From an uncultured Methylophaga sp. (GTDB taxonomy: Bacteria > Pseudomonadota > Gammaproteobacteria > Nitrosococcales > Methylophagaceae), in contig CANRLD010000096.1 in NCBI GenBank assembly GCA_947631375.1, positions 1 to 6,789 of the forward strand: a stretch of DNA of 6,789 nt. The letters are read 5' to 3'. Of the stretch, positions 1 through 5,737 are shown in pieces. The notes under the pieces were generated by a model. It was given only the letters and a program-made list of their open reading frames with translations. It had not been told where the DNA came from and did not search any database. Position numbers and translations under genes: made by a program. Position 1 is the stretch's first letter, and the number at the start of each line of letters is the position of its first letter.

Positions 1-354
1 ACACGTTCCGAACTGAAAGCCATTTGCAATCACATCGAGATTGATCTGGGACGCGATCGTGATGATCCACTCAGCAAAACCAAAGATCGTCCTGCGGATC
101 TTGATATTCTCTGTGCCTTGCACTTGCCACAAAATGCCGACATTGCTGTCCACACAATTACTGACGAGTATTTTCTTTACCCGGTTCTTCACGAGCTAAT
201 GGCTTTTTTAACCAACACACCGCTAAAATCGCCGCCACCAGCAGGCGTACTGATTACTACAGCCGATCTACGCTTTGGAGAGACGGCGACCACCATCTAC
301 TGGAATCGTTGCCCCAGTTACAAACGGGTTCTCCAGCAGACTTTTGACCGCTAA
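1..354 (+). CDS. folK: FolK-like 6-hydroxymethyl-dihydropterin pyrophosphokinase (HPPK), 3' part only
   Basis: The open frame enters from the left edge and ends at TAA 352-354, leaving 117 C-terminal residues. HPPK enzymes transfer pyrophosphate from ATP to 6-hydroxymethyl-7,8-dihydropterin, a cytosolic step of folate synthesis. The segment DRPADLDIL (visible residues 29-37) matches the HPPK signature usually written RTLDLDI; its two aspartates (33 and 35 here) correspond to the Mg-binding pair of E. coli FolK (D95/D97). The following DEYFLYPVLHEL fits the segment after the active site (compare FMLWPLFEIAP in E. coli). The signature is divergent (RPAD instead of PRTLD), so this may be a second HPPK-like paralogue serving a side branch of pterin metabolism, in line with the neighbouring folM. 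The last 29 codons lie antisense to the end of folM. I see no terminator after the stop. Family call fairly sure; exact substrate is inferred. Confidence 0.72.
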   Translation, partial: TRSELKAICNHIEIDLGRDRDDPLSKTKDRPADLDILCALHLPQNADIAVHTITDEYFLYPVLHELMAFLTNTPLKSPPPAGVLITTADLRFGETATTIYWNRCPSYKRVLQQTFDR

Positions 355-987
355 ATAGACCGGTTCAGCACCACCTTCCCGAGCCAGTGGCGTTTCAGAC
401 AACATTTGCGCTTTAGTTTCCTCGCTATGTAGTGAAGTAAACAACACTGGGCCAGGCGCAACCGCATTCACCTTGATTGCCGGCGCTAATTTTTTTGCTA
501 ACGCGACGGTCATATTTTGCAAACCGGCTTTTGTTGTCCCATAAATATCAAAACGCGGCGTTGGATTTTCAACATTGATATCCGTTATATGAACAATATC
601 AGCTGGGCTATCACCATTTCCCGCCAATTGCGCTGCCAATCCCTGATTAATCAGATAAGGCGCCAGCATATGAATAGTGAAAAAATGCTGATACTGCGCT
701 GCCGCCTCGGTTAGGTTCTCTGCTGTCGGGGTGAACGCGGAAGCATTATGTACAATGGCGCGATAAGTCTTGCTGTATTGTTTCAGGCGACAAACAAACT
801 CCAGAATACTGGCTGCATCATGCAAATCCGCTTGTATCGTCTCAATGCCTGACTGCTGTAGTCTTTGGACATCTTCCGTAGCGCTGCGATAATGTGCCAA
901 GACATGATAACCGTCCTGATGCAAGCGGGAAGCAAGATGGAAACCGACCCGTCGACCGGCCCCGGTGACTAAAATAAAATTATCCAC
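268..987 (-). CDS. folM: Dihydromonapterin reductase FolM (SDR family)
   Basis: This is a 239-residue short-chain dehydrogenase/reductase, about the length of E. coli FolM (240). The nucleotide-binding motif TGAGRRVG lies at residues 8-15; the double arginine is typical of FolM and pteridine reductases and favours NADPH. HNAS (80-83) replaces the usual NNAG, as in FolM. The catalytic YGTTK is at 149-153, followed by KVNAVAPGP (172-180) and the C-terminal FVTG and DGGR motifs (222-234). FolM reduces dihydromonapterin to tetrahydromonapterin, known as a cofactor of phenylalanine hydroxylase in some proteobacteria, and has weak dihydrofolate reductase activity. The chosen start is GTG at 987-985, because family homology begins right there (VDNFILVTGAG); GGA lies about 9 nt upstream. 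The frame is open up to 1128, but the added 47 residues are Cys-rich and antisense to the methyltransferase, so they were left out. It overlaps the folK-like gene tail to tail by 87 bp. Confidence 0.87.
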   Translation of the reverse strand: MDNFILVTGAGRRVGFHLASRLHQDGYHVLAHYRSATEDVQRLQQSGIETIQADLHDAASILEFVCRLKQYSKTYRAIVHNASAFTPTAENLTEAAAQYQHFFTIHMLAPYLINQGLAAQLAGNGDSPADIVHITDINVENPTPRFDIYGTTKAGLQNMTVALAKKLAPAIKVNAVAPGPVLFTSLHSEETKAQMLSETPLAREGGAEPVYLAVKSLLENPFVTGATIPVDGGRRLSKA

Positions 988-1003
988 AAGATATTTCCAA
1001 CCG

Positions 1004-2167
1004 ATGAAACAAACTGCCAAGTTACCCACACCTGACCCGATAGCACAACAGCACAGTGACGCGCTGTTACAACAGATCATACAGACTATTGAGCAGCACA
1101 ATAATTGGCTAAGCTTTGCTGACTTCATGCAGATGGCGTTATATCAGACAGGACTGGGCTACTACAGCAATGGCTTAACTAAAATTGGCATTGGTGGTGA
1201 TTTTGTAACGGCGCCGCAGCTCAGTCCACTATTTTCAATGGCGCTTGGTAACCATATCGCAGACGTGCTCCAGCAAGTTCCTGGAAGCAACTGTCTGGAG
1301 TTTGGCGCCGGCAACGGTCAAATGGCCGCTGATTTATTACTTTACCTAGACAGTATTGATTGCTTGCCAACACATTATTATATAGTGGAAGCGAGCGCTT
1401 ACTTTCGGGAAATTCAAAAGAAAAATCTGGCAAAAGAATCTGCTCATCTGAAAGATAAAGTTATCTGGCTCGACAGATTACCTGCGACATTCAGCGGTGT
1501 TATCATCGCCAACGAAGTCTGCGATGCTATGCCCGTTCATCGAGTGCAGCTTGGCAAAGAACTCTGTTTCGAACAGGGGATAACCGTTGCCAATAACCAA
1601 CTGCAATGGCAATTGCAGCCGTTATCCAACCCACAGTTAGCAGCCTGCTGCGACAACATTCGTGCTTATATTGAACACGTTCCATATCTGACAGAAATTA
1701 ACTTGCAGGCATCAGCATGGCTTACCACGGTGGGAGAAATGCTGGCGCAAGGGGCAATCCTGTTAATTGATTACGGTTTTTCGGCAACGGAATATTATCA
1801 TCCACAACGTCATCAAGGCACACTACGCTGTCATTACCAGCAGCAGGTTCATGATGATCCTTTGCGCTTGATCGGCTTACAGGATATTACGGCTCATGTG
1901 AACTTTACCGCACTGGCTGAAAGTGCGCTGGTAGCCGGCTTACACGTCGCTGGCTTTCAACGTCAGGCGGACTTTCTGTTAGCGGGCGGCATACTTGAAC
2001 TCAGTCAGTCAGCGGAGAATGAAACTTATCAACAACTACAAAATGCTGCCGCATTGAAGCGGCTGCTGTTGCCTGATCAGATGGGCGAGGTATTTAAGGT
2101 GTTGAGTCTGGCAAAAGAGGTAACCATGCAGCGCTCCGTCATTAGTGATTTACGGCATCGCTTATAA
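1004..2167 (+). CDS. MidA/NDUFAF7-type class I SAM-dependent methyltransferase
   Basis: This 387-residue protein has the full pattern of the Methyltransf_28 (MidA/NDUFAF7) family. The N-terminal signature is SFADFMQMALYQTGLGYYSN (37-56) followed by GGDFVTAPQLSPLF (64-77). The SAM-binding glycine motif EFGAGNG is at 99-105, then YIVEAS (126-131), ANEVCDAMPVHR (169-180) and LIDYGF (254-259). The block after it (EYYHP, GTL.CHY, GLQDITAHVNFT, about 263-302) is strongly conserved in the family. Mitochondrial NDUFAF7 dimethylates an arginine of complex I subunit NDUFS2; the target of bacterial members is not known to me. ATG 1004 was chosen because family homology starts close to it; an in-frame GTG at 965 would add 13 residues with no family support. 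Neither start has a clear Shine-Dalgarno sequence. The gene diverges from folM with 16 bp between starts and ends just before a bidirectional terminator. Confidence 0.88.
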   Translation: MKQTAKLPTPDPIAQQHSDALLQQIIQTIEQHNNWLSFADFMQMALYQTGLGYYSNGLTKIGIGGDFVTAPQLSPLFSMALGNHIADVLQQVPGSNCLEFGAGNGQMAADLLLYLDSIDCLPTHYYIVEASAYFREIQKKNLAKESAHLKDKVIWLDRLPATFSGVIIANEVCDAMPVHRVQLGKELCFEQGITVANNQLQWQLQPLSNPQLAACCDNIRAYIEHVPYLTEINLQASAWLTTVGEMLAQGAILLIDYGFSATEYYHPQRHQGTLRCHYQQQVHDDPLRLIGLQDITAHVNFTALAESALVAGLHVAGFQRQADFLLAGGILELSQSAENETYQQLQNAAALKRLLLPDQMGEVFKVLSLAKEVTMQRSVISDLRHRL

Positions 2168-2175
2168 CTGCAAGC

Positions 2176-2206
2176 ATAAAAAAAGGCGCCGCAGCGCCTT
2201 TTTTAT
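2176..2206. terminator. Bidirectional Rho-independent terminator
   Basis: A GC stem GGCGC (2185-2189) pairs with GCGCC (2194-2198) around a CGCA loop. It is flanked by seven A on the left (2178-2184) and six T on the right (2199-2204), so the structure ends in a U-tract on either strand. It lies 8 nt after the methyltransferase stop and 11 nt before the stop codon of the opposing lipoprotein gene, so it can end both transcripts. Confidence 0.93.
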
Positions 2207-2217
2207 CGCCAGAAAAA

Positions 2218-3090
2218 CTACTGTCTTTCTTCCAGCTGTTGTTTTAACTGTTCCAGTTGATCTGACATTTCGAACAGGATTTCTTTTATATTCGCCACAT
2301 CATCTGTCAAATTGTCTGTCTGGCGCTTGGTTCTGGCAATTTCTTCACGCATCTCAGGAGTCAACGCGCCCGTCATTTCTTGGCCTTTCCGCTCAGCGAC
2401 CGTTGCCAGTACAGTCGGGATATCAATCACCAACCAGTCTGAACGCTCACTGCCATTTACTTCACGATAAGACTGACCATTATCCAGAGCGACACGTGTT
2501 GAAGGTTGTGAGTCAGCGCGACGATTACCCGGCAGTAGCGGGTTCACTCGGCGATCAATACGTTGGCCGGTGTATTGATCCGTATCACGATATTCTTCAT
2601 GAACCAGACCAAAAATAATGTTCAAACGGCCATTTTCATCAATAAACACTCGGCCACTATTGGTTTTGCGCTCGGCGGCTATCGCGCCGGCATGCACACC
2701 CAGCGTCACAAAAGTAATATCTTCATTTGGCTGGGCACGACTCAAACCTTGCGCCAACGTGGTACTCAGGATTTGTAATTCGCCGGGAGAAAATAACGGC
2801 ACTTGTTGTGTTCTCAGCAGCACCCGCTGGTTTACATAAAGGGAAGACAGTACATCACGCATATCATCTGCATTAATTGGCAGTGGATGCTGGTTGGTTC
2901 CCGGCTGATCACGCTCTACCACACGAACATATTGCAGACTGGACTCCCACAACACCGGGCCTGTTTGTGACATAACAACTTCATCGTCATTATCAGACTT
3001 TTTACTAAATGGATTGCCACAGGCAGACAAACCGACAGTCATTGCCATGCCAAGCGCAATGATGCTGCTGTATTTCACAATGCCTTGCAT
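2218..3090 (-). CDS. Conserved-looking lipoprotein of unknown function with C-terminal coiled coil
   Basis: I do not recognise a named family in this 290-residue protein. The N-terminus is a clear lipoprotein signal: basic start (K6), hydrophobic stretch about 8-20 and lipobox LSAC with Cys24 as the lipidation site. Residue +2 is Gly, not Asp, which in enterobacterial rules points to the outer membrane. A low-complexity acidic linker (29-38) follows. The middle part (about 45-165) looks globular, with alternating hydrophobic segments such as ITFVTLGVHAG and RLNIIFGL. Residues 170-215 are rich in Arg, Asn, Gln and Ser and look loosely ordered. Residues about 245-290 are charged and helical with spaced Leu/Ile/Met, a likely coiled coil that could oligomerise or bind a partner. 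Start ATG 3090 has a good ribosome binding site (GAGGA in the 14-bp gap after gpsA). It is the last gene of the yibN-grxC-secB-gpsA operon, where E. coli has cysE. Confidence 0.85.
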   Translation of the reverse strand: MQGIVKYSSIIALGMAMTVGLSACGNPFSKKSDNDDEVVMSQTGPVLWESSLQYVRVVERDQPGTNQHPLPINADDMRDVLSSLYVNQRVLLRTQQVPLFSPGELQILSTTLAQGLSRAQPNEDITFVTLGVHAGAIAAERKTNSGRVFIDENGRLNIIFGLVHEEYRDTDQYTGQRIDRRVNPLLPGNRRADSQPSTRVALDNGQSYREVNGSERSDWLVIDIPTVLATVAERKGQEMTGALTPEMREEIARTKRQTDNLTDDVANIKEILFEMSDQLEQLKQQLEERQ

Positions 3091-3104
3091 ATATTTTTCC
3101 TCAA

Positions 3105-4142
3105 TTAATTCGTATCACGTATATCTGATAACGGAGATTCTGCTTTTTGCTCACGACACAATAATGCCTGAACGGATTTGCGCGGATCGTACTCTTCAAA
3201 CAGGATTTTGCATACCTGCTCAACGATCGGCATCTCAACGCCGGCTTGCTGGGCTCGCAGCAACACTTCTCTGGCGGCATGCATACCTTCTACAGTTTTT
3301 CCAACCTGCTTGACCGCAAGATCAACACTGAGACCCGCACCAATCGCCAGACCCAGCTGACGATTACGACTCTGATTATCGGTGCAGGTCAAAATCAAAT
3401 CTCCCATCCCCGATAAACCAAACATCGTTTCAGCCTGAGCACCAAGCGCATTCGCTAACCGCATAATTTCTGCCATACCACGTGTTAACAATGCTGCCCG
3501 GGCATTGGCACCATACCCCAGTCCATCACAAATACCAGCCGCGATTGCCAGCACATTCTTGACAGTGCCACCAATCTGTACCCCCAGCACATCCGCCGTC
3601 GTGTAAGCACGCAACGCGGAGCCATGTAATACATTTGCCAACACAGTGGCAAACGCCGTATCACGTGACGCAACCGTGAGTGCAGTTGGTAGACCGGCAG
3701 CAACTTCTGCAGCAAAGGAGGGGCCTGAAACCACTGCCAAGGGATGCTGAGCTCCCAGGATTTCACTGGCAGCATCATGCAAGAACTGACCAGTTTGCGG
3801 GATCAATCCTTTGGTCGCCCAACTGATTGGCATATCCGCTTTCAGTAATGGTTTTATAGTCGTTAGTGTTTCACTAAAAGCCGCACTGGGGACTGCAATC
3901 AACACATGCCGGCATTGACTCAGCGCCTTTTGCATATCGGTTTCAACCTTCAAGGTTGCCGGCAACACGGCATCAGGCAAATAGGAGCGGTTAATCCGTT
4001 CGGCCGCCATTTGGCAAAGCTGGTCATGATCACGCCCCCATAACCAGACTTCATGCCCATTTCGTGCCATCGCTATTGCCAAAGCCGTTCCCCATGCTCC
4101 AGAACCGATCACGGTCGTTGGCATTAAAACAGGTGCGTGCAT
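3105..4142 (-). CDS. gpsA: NAD(P)-dependent glycerol-3-phosphate dehydrogenase GpsA
   Basis: GpsA makes sn-glycerol 3-phosphate from dihydroxyacetone phosphate in the cytosol, the entry to phospholipid synthesis. The 345-residue product shows the Rossmann motif GSGAWG (13-18), AVPS (83-86), ATKG (109-112), SGPSFA (139-144), the catalytic lysine K195 in GGTVKN, CDGLGYGANARAAL (205-218), and the signature GLSGMGDLILTCT (242-254). The C-terminal VEGMHAA..V block and the final PI-E helix are also typical, so the enzyme appears intact. The open frame continues 6 codons upstream to a TTG at 4160; ATG 4142 was preferred because AAGGAT lies 9 nt before it, inside that extension. A third candidate, ATG 4124, sits just before the Rossmann strand but has no better ribosome binding site. 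The gap to secB is 21 bp and to the lipoprotein gene 14 bp, so the genes are very likely cotranscribed. Confidence 0.97.
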   Translation of the reverse strand: MHAPVLMPTTVIGSGAWGTALAIAMARNGHEVWLWGRDHDQLCQMAAERINRSYLPDAVLPATLKVETDMQKALSQCRHVLIAVPSAAFSETLTTIKPLLKADMPISWATKGLIPQTGQFLHDAASEILGAQHPLAVVSGPSFAAEVAAGLPTALTVASRDTAFATVLANVLHGSALRAYTTADVLGVQIGGTVKNVLAIAAGICDGLGYGANARAALLTRGMAEIMRLANALGAQAETMFGLSGMGDLILTCTDNQSRNRQLGLAIGAGLSVDLAVKQVGKTVEGMHAAREVLLRAQQAGVEMPIVEQVCKILFEEYDPRKSVQALLCREQKAESPLSDIRDTN

Positions 4143-4151
4143 CACTGTTTT

Positions 4152-4157
4152 ATCCTT
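4152..4157 (-). promoter_or_regulatory. Shine-Dalgarno sequence deciding the gpsA start
   Basis: On the minus strand this reads AAGGAT, 9 nt before ATG 4142 and 6 nt before an in-frame GTG at 4145. It lies inside the coding frame that would be used by the upstream TTG 4160, which makes TTG an unlikely start. Confidence 0.65.
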
Positions 4158-4163
4158 CAAGGC

Positions 4164-4652
4164 TTAATGAGTGGCTTGTGCTGCTTCCGCCTGCTGACGG
4201 ACCTGATCCATTTTGCGCCGGTAAACGGCATCAAAATTTACCGGGGCCAACACTAGTTGTGGGAAACCACCTTTGATAACGACATCAGAAATTACTTCAC
4301 GGGCAAACGGGAAAATGGTATTTGGGCAGTAACTTCCAACCAATGGCCCCATTTCTTCATCGCTATAGCCAGTCAAGGTAAAAATCCCTGCCTGTTTGAC
4401 CTCTGCCAGAAACGCGACTTTATCATTAACTTTCGCCGTGACGGTCACTACCAGAATAATTTCATGCGTGTCATCGTCAAGCCGTTGGTATTCATTTCCC
4501 AGCTGCAGATCCAGCTGCGGTTTCCACTCTTCACGGAAAATCTCTGGCGAGTTGGGCGTCTCAAAAGAAATATCTTTGGTATAGATTTTCTGAATAATAA
4601 ATCTCGCTTGTTGTTCTTCTGCCGTTGCAGATGCTGCATTTTCTTCAGCCAT
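4164..4652 (-). CDS. secB: Protein-export chaperone SecB
   Basis: SecB is a cytosolic tetrameric chaperone that keeps precursor proteins unfolded and hands them to SecA for export through SecYEG. The 162-residue product (E. coli 155) shows the family pattern throughout: FIIQKIYTKDISFETPNSP (18-36), W43-x-P-x-LDLQL, the EIILVVTVTAK strand (64-74), FLAEVKQAGIF (81-91), and the hallmark stretch from YCPN (108-111) through FPFAREVISD and GGFPQLVLAPVNFDA (to 142). The acidic N-terminus and Gln/Ala-rich C-terminus are variable tails as usual. ATG 4652 is preceded by a strong GAGAGGG site 6 nt away. It sits between grxC and gpsA with 21-bp gaps on each side, the same order as in E. coli. SecB is largely confined to Proteobacteria, which supports the taxonomic guess. 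Confidence 0.98.
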   Translation of the reverse strand: MAEENAASATAEEQQARFIIQKIYTKDISFETPNSPEIFREEWKPQLDLQLGNEYQRLDDDTHEIILVVTVTAKVNDKVAFLAEVKQAGIFTLTGYSDEEMGPLVGSYCPNTIFPFAREVISDVVIKGGFPQLVLAPVNFDAVYRRKMDQVRQQAEAAQATH

Positions 4653-4673
4653 GTTTTTCCCTCTCGTTAAAAT

Positions 4674-4931
4674 TTAATTTTTTGTTAGTAAAGCATCAAG
4701 TTGACCCGAGCGATCAATCTCAACTAAATCGGTATAACCGCCAACAGCGTTATCGTTTATGAAAATTTGCGGTACGGTACGTCGTTGGCTTTTTTTCATC
4801 ATTTCCGCGTGTTTTTCCGGTGATTTATCCACCCGAATTTCCTCATAGGCAACGCCTTTACGATCCAATAGCTGTTTCGCCATGACGCAATAGGGACAAA
4901 GTCCTGAGGAATAAATGATTACCTTGCACAT
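4674..4931 (-). CDS. grxC: Glutaredoxin 3 (GrxC), dithiol CPYC type
   Basis: This is an 85-residue glutaredoxin (E. coli GrxC 83). The dithiol active site CPYC is at residues 12-15, TVPQIFI with its cis-proline lies about 52-58, and the glutathione-binding GGYTDLVEID is at about 64-73 (GGCDDLYALD in E. coli). It reduces protein disulfides and glutathione mixed disulfides in the cytosol, drawing electrons from glutathione and glutathione reductase. ATG 4931 was chosen: homology (KVIIYSSGLCPYC) begins immediately and GGGG lies 7 nt upstream. A TTG at 4949 would add 6 residues without family support. The product has an extra cysteine at position 2, absent from E. coli GrxC, and Tyr in place of the non-catalytic Cys65 of E. 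coli. The gap to yibN is 20 bp, indicating cotranscription. Confidence 0.95.
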   Translation of the reverse strand: MCKVIIYSSGLCPYCVMAKQLLDRKGVAYEEIRVDKSPEKHAEMMKKSQRRTVPQIFINDNAVGGYTDLVEIDRSGQLDALLTKN

Positions 4932-4951
4932 AACAACACCCCGCAACAAAT

Positions 4952-5371
4952 TTAGCTAAACAGCGGCAGCTTCGCATCACGCCAAGCATGCAAACCACCG
5001 GAAAGCACATACAGATTAGTATAGCCTTGTGCTTTCAATTTTTTCGCCGCCGCCTTGGCTCGTTGACCACTGTCGCAAACGACCACCAATGGTTGCTCTT
5101 TCTTTTTCAGCAATTTCAATTGCGGCTCCATATCGGCCAGCGGAATATTAACTGAATCAGCAATATGTGTTGACTCAAACGCGGCTTTATCGCGCACATC
5201 CACAAAACAACCTTTTTGCTGATTCACCAGTGTTACCGCTGTCGGCACATCAATCTGCTGAAAGCCATTGAGGCCGCGGGTCAACGTGTTGGAAAAAGTC
5301 AACCATAACAATACGACAAACATACTGGACAGTATCCAATGATTGACAATAAATTCGCCCAGATTTTCCAT
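4952..5371 (-). CDS. yibN: Membrane-anchored rhodanese-like protein (YibN type)
   Basis: The 139-residue protein has one N-terminal membrane segment (about 12-27, WILSSMFVVLLWLTFS) and a single rhodanese domain (about 38-137). Conserved elements are VDVRDKAAFESTHIADSVNIPL (57-78), the active-site loop VVVCDSGQRA with Cys99, and the closing VLSGGLHAW (122-130). The Cys and the loop of the catalytic rhodanese pattern are present, whereas E. coli YibN has lost the cysteine at this place (as I recall its sequence), so this homologue may really bind persulfide sulfur. The charge pattern (TRG just after the segment) suggests that the domain faces the cytoplasm. It opens the operon with grxC, secB and gpsA; location next to divergent gpmI is as in E. 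coli. ATG 5371 has AGGG about 8 nt upstream. Substrate unknown. Confidence 0.92.
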   Translation of the reverse strand: MENLGEFIVNHWILSSMFVVLLWLTFSNTLTRGLNGFQQIDVPTAVTLVNQQKGCFVDVRDKAAFESTHIADSVNIPLADMEPQLKLLKKKEQPLVVVCDSGQRAKAAAKKLKAQGYTNLYVLSGGLHAWRDAKLPLFS

Positions 5372-5626
5372 TCGTAAACCCTAAAAAGTTAATGATTGTT
5401 AGTACCAAATACCCATACACCGTAGCAAAGGTGTCTTGCATCATCTAGCTGATAACGACTGCGATTTTCACCGTATCGGAGGCGCCATTAAATGACACTT
5501 ACCGGCATCTTGGCCTGCAATTGAGACCTGCAACGTGCTGTCAAATTCGCTTGGGCAATATCTTCCCAAGAATCCGCAATAGCAGGTTTTCCGCCTGTAT
5601 TGCGACTATCCTCAGGCTGATTGCAC

Positions 5627-5655
5627 CTGTAATTGATTACAAAAGTCCATATAAT
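5627..5655 (+). promoter_or_regulatory. Probable sigma-70 promoter of gpmI
   Basis: A perfect -10 box TATAAT lies at 5650-5655. With a 17-bp spacer the -35 element is CTGTAA (5627-5632), matching the consensus TTGACA at only 3 of 6 bases. Transcription would start near 5662 and leave a leader of about 75 nt before the gpmI ATG. The weak -35 region is overlapped by a palindrome, suggesting regulation. Confidence 0.6.
5628..5641. promoter_or_regulatory. Palindrome TGTAAT-TG-ATTACA, candidate HexR-like operator
   Basis: TGTAAT (5628-5633) and ATTACA (5636-5641) are perfect inverted repeats around TG. The half-sites equal those of the HexR operator described in Shewanella and relatives (TGTAAT-3 nt-ATTACA as I recall), a regulator of central carbon metabolism. 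The spacer here is 2 nt, one shorter. It covers the -35 element and the start of the spacer, a position suited to repression. Binding protein is inferred, not shown. Confidence 0.45.
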
Positions 5656-5737
5656 ACACAGCATTGTTGTTGATTTGCAGTGCCCACTATCATTGACAAC
5701 CGCAGGCCAATGTAACCCGCCACAAAAGGATGATTCA

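Larger units (their letters stand above)
5372..5737. other. Divergent intergenic region between yibN and gpmI
   Basis: This 366-bp stretch has no credible gene; stops interrupt all frames and no open frame resembles a protein. It must hold promoters for both sides. The gpmI promoter and a palindrome are listed separately. For the yibN operon the best I can see is TTGCTA (5428-5423, minus strand) and TACTAA (5404-5399) with an 18-bp spacer, too weak to call. The middle (about 5460-5620) has short repeats only: CCTGCAA twice (5514-5520 and 5527-5533) and a CTTGGG/CCCAAG inverted repeat (5550-5555 and 5565-5570) without a T-run. Confidence 0.7.

Noticed and set aside
965..1003. GTG 965 as start of the methyltransferase.
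   Set aside because: It adds 13 residues without family similarity, has no ribosome binding site and would run into the start region of folM.
988..1128. 47-residue N-terminal extension of folM in an open frame.
   Set aside because: It is Cys-rich, lies antisense to the conserved methyltransferase, and FolM homology begins right at GTG 987.
2145..2618. 157-codon plus-strand open frame across the terminator.
   Set aside because: It reads through the terminator and is antisense to the lipoprotein gene; its product has no recognisable domain and the minus-strand gene has lipobox, ribosome binding site and operon context.
3485..3778. 97-codon minus-strand frame within gpsA.
   Set aside because: It is a shifted reading of the conserved gpsA sequence.
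4257..4670. 137-codon plus-strand frame opposite secB.
   Set aside because: It is antisense to fully conserved secB and contains no recognisable domain.
5550..5570. CTTGGG/CCCAAG inverted repeat as a terminator.
   Set aside because: The 6-bp stem with a 9-nt loop has no T-run on either strand and lies far from any stop codon.
5693..5698. Perfect -35 box TTGACA before gpmI.
   Set aside because: No -10 box follows at 16-18 bp (the sequence there is GC-rich), and the predicted start would run into the ribosome binding site.
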